Source: Rostratula benghalensis
Lineage: Eukaryota > Chordata > Aves > Charadriiformes > Rostratulidae
Assembly (NCBI GenBank): GCA_013399305.1
Contig: VXAI01000181.1
Coordinates: 1,305,154-1,369,153 of the forward strand
Reading direction: 5' to 3'
DNA: 64,000 nt
Below the pieces are notes generated by a model. It ran no database searches. It was not told the DNA's origin and was given only the letters and a program-made list of their open reading frames with translations. The position numbers and the translations under genes are program-made. Of the stretch, positions 13,821-24,178 are shown in pieces (position 1 is the stretch's first letter; every line of letters starts with the position of its first letter).

Positions 13821-14407
13821 CTAAGAACATGAAAAGGTAAAGAAATAAGTCACATTTTTCAATGAAAAAAGGAAACTATCCAAGGAATCATATGAGAGCA
13901 AATAATTAAGCACTTGTATTTCACTCTTCCTTTACCAATTTAAATTGAACTAAGAGGCTACTCTGAGTCACTTCTGAAATCTCTAAATCTCAGTGACTTG
14001 AGTTCTGGAAGTAAAGGTTCAGAGTAAATGCCTGGGAGGACATCTAATCCAGTTATAGCCTACACAATTTAGATAGTGGTGGCAAGATCTATTACCATTT
14101 GGGACAGATAAGGCCACATTCCAGCAAAATGGAATGGATAGGATATGTCCCAGATTGCCTTTCCTTCTTTTTTAACTAAAACCCACAAACAACGCCTGTG
14201 AATGCAAAAGTAAACAAGTAAAGACACCTTCAAGTTCTCAAAAACCGCAAACAATATAAATACTGCATAAAGTAACTCATAATAGCTCATTGGATATTAA
14301 AAGAAAAAATATCAGCAAAAGTTGTATGGGGGAAAAAAAAAATATCTATCCTGGGTTAGGGTACTAGATATACTCTATAAAATATAGAAAAAATAATTGG
14401 TTTATAC
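13821..14407 (-). other. PATJ: PATJ intron, 587 bases
   Basis: A short intron between the distal linker exon and the PDZ8 exon. It begins with the weak donor gtataa and ends GTTCTTAG. AT-rich, with no repeat recognised. Confidence 0.8.
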
Positions 14408-14525
14408 TATGGCTGGTGGTTTCTGCCTCTGGAGAAAGATAAGTAGATGTTGGCACCAGGGGTATCTCTTGTGAGCTGGCTGGTACTTTTGTTGAAGATT
14501 TGGGTGGTTTGATCTGGTTGAGGAC
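14408..14525 (-). CDS. PATJ: PATJ exon: distal linker before PDZ8
   Basis: This 118-base exon has 39 codons plus one base (A), which joins GT of the next exon to give Ser. It reads VLNQIKPPKSSTKVPASSQE then IPLVPTSTYLSPEAETTSH. The core TKV-x-x-SSQEIPL-x-P-x-S-x-Y matches the human PATJ linker as remembered. The acceptor is GCTTTTAG. The donor CATA|gtataa is weak by consensus but is the position giving the phase required by the following exon. The residues are Pro/Ser/Thr-rich and presumably disordered. Confidence 0.85.
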
Positions 14526-15024
14526 CTAAAAGCAAAGCAGAAGCAAATGAGATCAGTTACAAATCACAGAAAGGCATGTTTGGTGGGCATCATCATTACT
14601 GGTTGATTTTTATGCCTTAAAAATCCATTAAGTCAACAGAAGGGAAACAGGCAATAAGCATAGAAGAACTGAAAACATTGTCTTCATAAATAAATTGAAA
14701 ATCAGGATTGACTGGATAACTGTGCTTCTGAAAATGCTCATGAAGGAAGTAGGGACCGGACTTCACCTTTCTCAGTCATGCCTCTCATGCCAAATGACAT
14801 GGTTTTTGGTTGTTTTTTTTAACTTTTACACAGCAAAGAACAACCTTGACACGAACCTGTGCAACTATTTCCACATACTTAAAAAGAAGCAAGTGATTTT
14901 TTTAAGTTTTCACCAAGAAAATTATTTTAATGTCTCCCCAGTCTCCCCTTCCCCCCACAAATCACTCAATCTTCAGCTGGATCAAGCCCCCAGAGCCCTT
15001 CTCAGTTAACATAAACACACATAC
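14526..15024 (-). other. PATJ: PATJ intron, 499 bases
   Basis: It lies between the candidate cassette exon and the distal linker exon, beginning gtatgt and ending GCTTTTAG. No repeat was recognised. Confidence 0.72.
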
Positions 15025-15096
15025 ATTTTCTGGGAGCTGCTCCTCCACTTCCTGCTGATCTGCCACCACTGGTTTGTCAGCTTTAGATTTCACATC
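15025..15096 (-). CDS. PATJ: PATJ candidate cassette exon in the PDZ7-PDZ8 linker
   Basis: This 72-base open segment has 24 codons, phase 0 on both sides, between a strong acceptor (pyrimidine-rich tract, GGCTTTCTAG) and a plausible donor (AAT|gtatgt). It reads DVKSKADKPVVADQQEVEEQ then LPEN. It is open only in the frame that fits its neighbours, and it is charged and low in hydrophobic residues like the rest of the linker. I do not recall this stretch in the canonical human PATJ, where the acidic segment runs straight into the residues matching the next exon. It may therefore be an optional or lineage-specific exon. Splicing evidence cannot be obtained from the sequence alone. Confidence 0.72.
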
Positions 15097-15282
15097 CTAG
15101 AAAGCCAAAAAAAGAAAGTGAAGAGTATTGAAAATGTCTCATTAATTGAAATAAAATATCCTCCAAAACTCAAAATGATGATTCTAGTCAAACAGTGGTA
15201 CTGATTCAGGCAATTACATTTGTAGAACACCACAAAGCTGAGGCCCAGAACTTCAAAGAGGAAAAGCAAGATGAATATATGG

Positions 15283-15535
15283 AACTGTGGCCAGTTTTGG
15301 GTCCCTCACTACAAGAAAGACATTGAGGTGCATCAAAGCTGGTGAGGGGTCTGGAGCACAAGTCTTGTGAGGAGCCGCTAAGGGAGCTGGGGTGTCCAGC
15401 CTGGAGAAAAGGAGGTTGAGGGGAGACCTTCTCGCTCTCTCCAACTCCCTGAAATGAGGGTTATTAAGCACTGGAACAGGCTGCCCAGGGAAGTGGCTGA
15501 GTCTCCATCCCGGGAAGTATTTAAAAGACAGGCAG
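15283..15535 (+). mobile_element. CR1 LINE fragment, truncated at both ends
   Basis: The sequence includes the CR1 motifs GGTGTCCAGCCTGGAGAAAA, AGGTTGAGGGGAGACCTTCT and AACAGGCTGCCCAGGGAAGT. It lacks the terminal octamer repeats and ends in the AAGACAGGCAGG region. It lies about 190 bases from the acceptor of the candidate cassette exon, on the upstream side in transcription order. Boundaries are approximate. Confidence 0.85.
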
Positions 15536-18126
15536 GCTCCTGTTCTAATATCAGGAATTATTAAAAACACACCCAACAGTTTTGAAGGCATACAATGTAG
15601 GAAGGGGTTTTTGAGGAGGAGATCATCACACGTGTTCTACGTTGCTCCTGAGCAATAAGCAGCTCTGAAGAAGAAGGAAGTGTGCCTTCAGGGGCCACTG
15701 CAATAGCAATTTCCATGCTGGGTGGAATTGGGTAGATCCCTGTGTCAAGCCTCCAGCACACAGGTACCAGTACAGACCCTGTGGTGCCTACAGCAGGAGA
15801 GGGGGGTTTAATCACCTCTTCTCTCCTTCCCCCTCCCCTTTTTTGGCAGTCCTCAGCAGCACCAAGCACGCTGCCAGCACTTAAATAAAGTAACTGCTTA
15901 AAATGCATCATCCAGTCTCATTATAAATATCTCAAACAATGGCACTTCAATCACGGGCTCCACTTGTATCCTAATTTCTCTCCATCTCCTTCCAACACAC
16001 TACAAAATATTTCTTCTCTCTTACTTCTGCAGCTGCTTCCAGACAGTGTCCATCCCTGGTTAGCTCTCAGCCAAACTTAGGCCACTTTGATCACAGTATT
16101 AGTTATCTTATGTTAAAAAAACCCAAACAACCCAGATAAACAACCTAGTTTTCAGAATAGCTGAGCACCAACTTCAGAAGACCACAGAGATATTCTGCCT
16201 CTCAAAAGAATTTCTAATTAAGACGACAAATCATACATTTAAAAATAATTATGTCAAACAAATGTTAGGTAACCAAGCTTGAAAATACTGGCCTTGTTTC
16301 CTGGAGTTTTATTATGTTAAATCATGCTAAGCCCCACAGCCTTTCCCCCTGCTCCCCTGCATATTTTTTTTCCTGTATTTTTTCTCCAAGTTTGCTATAA
16401 GTATACAAACGCAACTATTATCCAAACGGAAAAGAAGAAAAAAGATAAAACGGTGATCTCATTGTATTTTCAGAGGTGTCAGGGAGAAATGAAAAGACTG
16501 CTTTGTCATTTTATGAGGGACTGTTTTTATGAGCAATGAAAAATTATTTTATTCTTCCCTTCCATTCTGCTATGTGACTAAAATCTGCGACTTCTCTCAA
16601 ATCTTCCCCCTTTAACTCAGACTATGCTAGAGGTACCTGAACAATATAAAAACATCTCCAGTCCCTCAAGCACTGAATTGTACACTCAGCATTTGTCAGA
16701 AGCCTGTGACCCGACTGGTTTAACAGAATTCAGTCCCCTCAGATGCATCCAAAAGCATTTTTATGAAGCCCCTCCTCTTTGCCAACATTTCAAGGACGAG
16801 GTTTTCTGTTTGTGGTAAAGACAGATTATTGTTCTAAATTGAAATCTTTTAAGGAAAATGAAACCATCCTCACATACCAAACATCAGATTAATTATCCCC
16901 CATTCTGCCAGGACACTAATGAAGCAAACTGCTCCAGAGCACACACAGGGACTTCTCAAATTCTCACCTTCGTGAAGTTACAAATTTTGAGCACATCTCA
17001 ATGCCCCGTATATCATTTCTTTTCCAACAACACTGTATGGAAAGCAAAATAGCTACAGGCCTCAGAAAACCATGACCTTCTATGAGGCCACCTCACAGCT
17101 CAGCTAAAGAGCATGCAGACTTTGCCTAACACTTTCATTGGCTCCAGTTCAGAACTAAAGTTGTTTTCTTCCCTTCTCTTATCATCCGAGTCCACAATGA
17201 TGTCCATTATATAACTTTATACTTTTTAAAGTGATGAAGTGACAACAAAGATTATCTTGGGAGAGACTGAAAATAATCAGCAACAAGTGAATACAGAATG
17301 ATGTGATTTTTTTTAATGCCTTTCCTTTTTTTTTTAATTTTGTTTTATTATAGCTATCACTTGGTGAAACATCCTGCCCGTGCTCCGAGCTGTAGATATT
17401 TGTGGAAGATCTCTGCTGATAAGCACATACTTTTTATTTACTCAGTGAACTTGATCTTGCTTGTTGACTCCTACATTCCTGATTTCTCCTGACACATGAC
17501 TGAGAAATTCAATAACAATAGTGGAGCAGCATTAGGCTCTAGTAGCAACCATCATGCTATGAAAAACAAAGCACTGTTTTCTTTTGCCTCAGCAGTCACT
17601 ACAAGACTGCAACAGAAAGAGGTCAGAAGGGACCAAACACAACCATCAGCACTTTCAAAAATATGATACAAGTACAAATATTTGCCATATTGCACCTTCT
17701 ACCCTTTGGCTCCACAGTTCCCTTCTTTCTTGCTTCAAGTCTGAAAAGAAGGTGCCCATATTTCCCTGTCCCCTGTTGTCCCAGTGGCACCTTCCCTCCA
17801 CACCTATCTTGGTTGCTGTGAATTCTTTTTCTTCCCCACGTTAAATTCACGTTTCCTCTGCTGCCTTTCAAGAAGCTGCACAGCACAACATCCTACACCA
17901 AGTTCATTTCTGTACAATACTTTTAATATGTTTTTAACCACTTCAGCCTCTGAGCAATTTTTCATGTTACCTTGTAATGCCTCAAAAGTTTCTTGCCAAG
18001 TTGAGCAAGAACAGCAATAAACCCAGGTGAGTTACACCTGTAAATACATACAGAACTCTGATTCATTTATATTTCAGTGCATCCAAGGAGGATTCTGCAC
18101 AAGCCTACAAAATACAGACTACAGAT

Positions 18127-18590
18127 AATCACAGAATGGTTAATTTTGGAAGGGACCTTAAAGCCCATTCAGTCCCACATCCTGCCCTGGGCAGGGACAC
18201 CTCCCACCAGCCCAGGTTGCTCCAAGCCCCATCCAGCCTGGCCTTGAACCCCTCCAGGGATGGGGCAGCCACAGCTTCTCTGGGCAACCTGGGCCAGGGT
18301 CCCATCACCCTCACAGCAAAGAATTTCTTCCTAATATCTCATCTAAATCTCCCCTTTCAGTTTAAAACTGTTCCCCCTCATCCTATGGCTCCCTTCCCTG
18401 ATGAAGAGTTCCTCCCCATCTACATTGTAGGTCCCCTTTAGGGCCTGGAAGGTCTCCCTGGCACCTTCTCCAGGCTGAACCCCCCCAACTCTCTCGACCT
18501 GTCCTCACAGCAGAGGGGCTCCAGCCCTCCCAGCATCTTTGTGGCCTCCTCTGGACCCGCTCCAACAGGTCCATGTCCTTCCTGTGCCTT
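18127..18590 (-). mobile_element. CR1 LINE 3' end
   Basis: It starts with the reverse-complemented CR1 tail (ATCACAGAATGGTT) and continues through GGGACACCTCCCACCAGCCC and CCTTGAACCCCTCCAGGGAT to CCTCCTCTGGACCCGCTCCA. Positions 18181-18253 are an exact 73-base reverse complement of 24049-24121 in another CR1 copy. Confidence 0.93.
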
Positions 18591-19609
18591 CCAACTTTTT
18601 GCAATCTATTACGAACACAAACCAATCCATTTTAATGGGTGGTTAATTCTGATGCTTGAATAGCACATAACAATTTCTAGCTCTTGGAATACATAGACCC
18701 ATTAATTAAACACTTACTTGCTATAGAACATTGTATATATTCAATTCCTAGTTGTGAAACCGAGGACATTCTTTACTAAAGACATGATGGAGCAGGAAGA
18801 AGACATCTAAGAACCCAAAATGTTAGGTTTCTTTGACTGGGGAGGGCACACACAGACTGGGCACGCACAGCAGGGCTCAGCCAATGTGCTCCTTGGAAAA
18901 GTAGGAGGCTGTTGGTCAAAAAGACTGTCTCAGCAAATTTCATGTATCCTAGGTTAGTCATTCTTCAGCATATTTAGTAGTTTTCCATTTTAAATTTTCA
19001 ACATAGAGTCCAAAAAAAGAGATTAGAGCTGCACCCTCAAGGACTTTCAAGTTTCTGATAATGCATGATCCTGACATATTAAACAACAAAAAAGCCCATC
19101 TGTATCAATGAGAAGTTCACTATTTATTACAGCGCTCACTGACAGCATCACATTGAACCAGAAGTTATGGGCTTGATGTAGAAATTACTGAGAGTAACTC
19201 TATAGCTATGTTATTATTCAGGAGGCAAGACTAGATTATGATAATAGACATTTTGGCCTCAGAATATATGAAGCTATGAATATAAAAAAGAATATGATTT
19301 ACAGACCACGTTTTTTCCTGAAGTTTGTCACACATGGATGGCAAGAGGGGAAACTCAATCGCCTCACTGAGAAAGACCTCACGAGAGGGCCAAAATGCTA
19401 CTTAAAAAGCCTTATCTCAATATTTTAACAAATTATACTGATTGCTTAGTCGATGAAAACAGTCTATGTATGTGAAGCTCAGAGCTTGATTCTGCTCTTA
19501 CGTGTGCTGGATGTTATTTGACAAAAGCATGCTGTAACACTCCGAGACAAAGGCAGACAGAAGAAAAAAAAAAAAAAATCAAGGCAAGATGATGCTTTAA
19601 GTCACTTAC

Positions 19610-19702
19610 AGCTTTGTTGGATTCCTCATTGGTCAAGCTTTTCATGACAACTTCCAAACTTGGGTCTTCTTCACTGCTTGCAGGTTCAGTGCCACCATGA
19701 TC
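19610..19702 (-). CDS. PATJ: PATJ exon: acidic linker segment
   Basis: This 93-base exon has 31 codons and is phase 0 at both ends. It reads DHGGTEPASSEEDPSLEVVM then KSLTNEESNKA. The motif GTEP-x-SSEED-x-S-x-EV is shared with the PATJ linker as I recall it (human has a similar GTEPISSEED stretch). The acceptor is TTTCTACCAG and the donor GCT|gtaagt. Being symmetric it could be skipped without a frameshift. No fold is expected; this is a flexible, phosphorylatable Ser/Glu-rich tether between PDZ7 and PDZ8. Confidence 0.88.
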
Positions 19703-22616
19703 CTGGTAGAAATGATTGATAACAGTTTTTAAACACAGCTATAATCCCCTGTAACAGCTAAAGAAAAAACTACAATTTTACCTTTTCTTTTGTTTTTCTA
19801 AACAAGTAGCAGCATGAAAAAGTTAAAAGATCCACCATTAAAGCATCCTAATGTCAGGAGACAAACAAGTGATAAAAGTTTTGACAGACAGACCTTGGTC
19901 TCCACTTGGCTGGCCCAAAGTACCACAAGGTAGTCCAAGAGGAGCACTTAGGTGGGTGTGGATCAGCCAGAATAATCCCTATCAAATATGAAAGCTGTGG
20001 AGCTTCCTTCACACAATCTGAAAAGATTGGTAGCAGCAGGCCTGAGAGTTCCACCCTGAAGGAATTGGGGCTCTTCTGGTTAGAGCAATTGGCCACCAAG
20101 CTCAGGATTCAGGTACTTTACTGTGACAATACTGCAAATGACATTCAACAGCAGGTACTGGAGAAGCAGCAAATGAAGGTAATGCCCCAAAAGACATAAG
20201 CATTTTCACCAAGATGTGCTCCAGAACTTTTTCCTGCATGAGGTTTTTCACTTTCTATAAAGGAATACCCACAAAAGTGGCCCTTGAGACAGAAACCAGC
20301 ACCATACTGGGTAGAAAAGCTTGTTTGATCAGGATTTTCTGGTATTTTCTCTAGATAATAACTAGCGTATTTATCACTAGAAGAAAATTTATTTCCTTCC
20401 CATACTGGCAATTAAAGTTAATATATACAGGAAGTGGCATCTTTTCAGCAAAAATGTTAATTTAAATGTTAGTATCACTACTTTGGTTACATGTGAAATT
20501 TAACACATTAAGCCTCCTTCCCTTTTTTAAACCAATCAGGTCCTGAATCTGAAAAGATTCTTGATTATTTTGATTTACTTTATTTTAAAATAGCTTTAAC
20601 ACACTTAAGCCTTTGATCCCAATTTGGAGCTTCCTCCAACATGGAGTTCTCTCTTGTAAGGCACGACTATGTACAACAAATTGTTGGACTACATACAACA
20701 AAACAGATTTCAAGATCTGCAGTCCTAGAAACCAAATTATTTCTCAATTTTCATTAGACATTTTACATTTAAATATGCTGTAACAGTTACACAAATGTCC
20801 TGACCACCACTTGAGCAGGTAAAGTACCTCTGCATTAGTACAAAGGCTCAGTCTGTTCAGCAACAAAATATCTCATATTCTGTGGCTTTCTGATGAATGA
20901 AAAGTTTTTTAAAACAGATATATGACAATAATTAATATTTAATAGACTTTGCCTGGGGTGGCTTGTCCACAGTGTTGCACCACATCATAGTTTTACGCTG
21001 TCCTGCAACTCCATGCAATGAAGCAAGACCCTGTTTTAAGGCATATTTACTGTTTATCACTTTCCATATAAAAATACCTTAATGAGGATAAAGAGGTAAG
21101 ATGAAGACAATTAGCACAACAGTAACTGTGGCACTCTGATACTCTGTTACACTACCTGGGCTATTTAATCTGATCTGATGAGTTTTGTGTACAGTGTAGG
21201 TAGGACACAATGTTAAATATTTGTTTGGTATTTCCAAGATGTAATTTCAAGACGCAAGGCTCAGTCAGCTTTGTTTTGCTTTATTTAAAGGCAGGAAGAG
21301 CTGCAGCAGGAAAGCGACCTAAATTTCTATACAGCAACAGTATCTTTTGGTTACATTTAGTTTATGTAATAAAAAGATACTGGTTTAAAGTAGAAACCTG
21401 CGTTTACTTATAAAACACACACCACGTAAATAGTGTGAGCTTGCCATTAATGCATGAAACTCGACCCACAAGCATCTACCTCTAAAGGCAAACATCCTGA
21501 GGGCTCTGCTTTCCACATGCTGGTAGGGTCTAATTACAGTCATTTGACCACAGAGCACAGAATGTGCCTAAACAAAGCATCCTGGCTCCTCCTGAAGACA
21601 CGGGTATTAAACAAAGCTGGGAACAACTGCAGGTATTGAAGAGTCAACAAAAATCAAATGATCTCGGGCTCTGTAAACTGCAGAGTAATTTGCAATCCAC
21701 CAGCTGCACCTGGGACACGCGGCTTTTATGCAGGAGAGAAGGACAAGCCAAAGTAGTGCCCCAAAATGACTCGGATTCAAAGAAAAACCAAGCATCTCGT
21801 GCTCTGTAGAGCACTGGGCCTGCATGGAATACAATCTGGAAAGCAACAGTGGGAATGCCAACAGGAGATTCATCCAGCCTTTCCCAGTGCGGACCAGTGC
21901 TGCGGGACCACAGTAATGCTTATTGAAATACCAGGAGTGCAATGCACATGAATTCATCAATTCAAGGCAAGACCAAACCCCAATCGAATTAGAAAACATC
22001 TTTTGCTTTATTAGGTCAAATAGAAATAGAATTAAAAAGCCAACAGCAAGGCTAACCATGTGCTTTATCTAGAAAATTGCGTTACACCACATCGGGATGT
22101 CACAATGGTTACCTCCTATAATGCAAACTATGGACACAGTGACCTCTTTTACCATAGCTAGTTCCTGGTCACCTTTGCTTTGTTTTTAGAGATGCTATCA
22201 GAGGGTTTTCTGTGGGAAAAGGGGCTTAGAAGGTGGGAGCTTTCCCCTGACAAACCCTCATTTCCCTTCCATGTTCCAGGCTAAAAAGCCTCACCACGAC
22301 TACTCGAACCAGCTGGAAAAGGAGTAGGACAGGAGATGGCAAGATTTTCATTTGGAGACTTTTCTTCCTCCTGCACAGCAATAACCTCTTTAGTACCTGT
22401 TGTTAATGCCATGCTGGCCCTTTCAGTAACGCTGAGATCAATAATGAAGAGACAGGGGAAATTATGCCTATTAGGTCAAGTTCCTTCCCAATGCATTTTA
22501 TGATTCAGGGTTTAATTAGACAAGGTGCTCAAATTTACAAGGAACTGCTAAATATGATCAATTTAATTTAGCAATCCCTAAGTAAAAAAAAACAAAACAA
22601 CAACCATAAAACTTAC
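19703..22616 (-). other. PATJ: PATJ intron, 2.9 kb
   Basis: It runs between the linker exons at 22617-22689 and 19610-19702, with strong gtaagt donor and TTTCTACCAG acceptor. No repeat larger than a homopolymer and no gene were recognised. Confidence 0.8.
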
Positions 22617-22689
22617 CTCAATAGAAGAGTGGGAGCTGGAAGGTAATGGGAAAGGAGTAACAGCCATCTGGTTGACTGCATCTTCACTT
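22617..22689 (-). CDS. PATJ: PATJ exon: end of PDZ7 and start of linker
   Basis: This 73-base exon supplies one base completing an Arg codon (CG|A) and then 24 codons: [20 protein letters not shown] followed by SSIE, ending in phase 0. The segment [13 protein letters not shown] is the characteristic PATJ stretch immediately after PDZ7; Pro/Ser-rich linker follows. The acceptor is GTTTTACAG and the donor GAG|gtaagt. The exon lies about 1.36 kb from a CR1 copy at 23815-24178, which is inverted relative to another CR1 beyond the next exon. Confidence 0.92.
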
Positions 22690-23814
22690 CTGTAAAACAA
22701 CCAACCAACAACATATTACACCGTAACCACAATAATGAACTTTTCTTTTGAGTCGATTTTGCCCAATAAGAAAATGCACTTATTAGAAGTTAGAGCTCAG
22801 AAAAGCACTTGGCTTTTGTTCTTTGCTAGCAAACAGAGGACATCCCTCCTTTGGGACCGCAGTAGTTTCATCCAGGACGTACTGACATCCCATTCTTTGG
22901 AAATCTAATTCTGTGTGGGTTAGCAGAGGATGCAGTTGGAGTTTATGGTCCCTACACATCAATACATGTGCTAAATCTTTGTTAGCCTCTTCTAACAGTG
23001 CCTTCATTTGTAAACTGCTTGTTTACAGTCTAGCATTCGTGTTCCTGAACTATAATAACTGTTTTACTCTAACAAATTACTTTTTCTTTTTTTGTTCATA
23101 TTTGCTGAGGTCTTTTCTAAAAGAGTCAATGTAAAAACTTGGAAGAATTTTTCTAAAATGCAGGGAGAAGAAAACAGATGAACACTGATTCCCCCTACAC
23201 ATAAAGTGCATTATTTTTCTAAGATGCTAATTATATATGCCATCTTTTCCTTTGTCCTCTTTAAAATACACTCTTAAGTTGACATCTGATGAAACTTTGT
23301 AATTTTCCAGAGTCTTTTTTTTCTTTAAATTAAATAGCATTCTGCCTTGCTAATGTTTTTCCTCTATTGCCATTTAAAATTACTTGGCTTGTGGAATTGG
23401 CTCTGCAATTTTTTTTGGTCTCTGTAAAACCAAACCAGGTGAAATACGATTGTGGTGATATTGTTTAAGGCAAACCTGAAGCATATCCAGAAAAAAAAGG
23501 GCTCCAAATACTCCTTCAAAAAGTGCACTGATGCACCTCTATGTTGGGGCGAACAGCTCTCACAGCAGCATGATGCAAACCTCATTTTGCTACAGATTCA
23601 GTATTGTCACACAGTCTCTGATGCCCAAAATGTGACAGAGGAGGAATCAGAAATACAGCTGCTCTGCAGACACACGTTTTGAGGTGAAAGGACACGACTT
23701 CTCATGCAGAGGGTCTCTGGGTTTGACTTCTGGTCCCACTTACTACCTTCCAGGTTACTGTAACACAGGCATAATTTTTTCCTCTTTAATTTTAAAACTT
23801 TAACTAAGTCTCAG

Positions 23815-24178
23815 AGAGTTGGGGTTGTCCAGCCTGGAGAAGAGAAGGCTCTGGGGAGATTTTACAGCAGCCCTCCAGTTATCTGGAGAGACCCTTTGTA
23901 AGGTAGCGTAGTGATAGGACAAGGGGGAACAGTTTTAAACTGAAAGAGGGGAGATATAGATGAGATATTGGGAAGAAATTCTTTGCTGTGAGGGTGATGA
24001 GACCCTGGCCCAGGTTGCCCAGAGAAGTTGTGGATTCCCCATCCCTAGAGGGGTTCAAGGCCAGGCTGGATGGGGCTTGGAGCAACCTGGGCTGGTGGGA
24101 GGTGTCCCTGCCCAGGGCAGGGGGGCTGGAACTGGATGATCTTTAAGGTCCCTTCCAACTCTAACCATCCTGTGTTTC
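23815..24178 (+). mobile_element. CR1 LINE 3' end
   Basis: It contains TTGTCCAGCCTGGAGAAGAG, a middle part with TTAAACTGAAAGAGGGGAGA, then CAGGCTGGATGGGGCTTGGA and the terminal AAGGTCCCTTCCAACTCTAA. Part of it (24049-24121) is a perfect inverted match to the CR1 at 18127-18590. Confidence 0.93.

Larger units (their letters stand above)
15097..19609 (-). other. PATJ: PATJ intron, 4.5 kb
   Basis: It lies between the acidic linker exon and the candidate cassette exon. It contains two CR1 copies in opposite orientation (15283-15535 plus, 18127-18590 minus). The remainder is AT-rich unique-looking sequence without a supported gene. Confidence 0.75.

Noticed and set aside
23705..23814. Possible MIR SINE remnant next to a CR1 copy (GGGTTTGACTTCTGGTCCCA, CCACTTACTACC)
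   Set aside because: The similarity to the MIR core is short and interrupted, too weak to annotate without an alignment.
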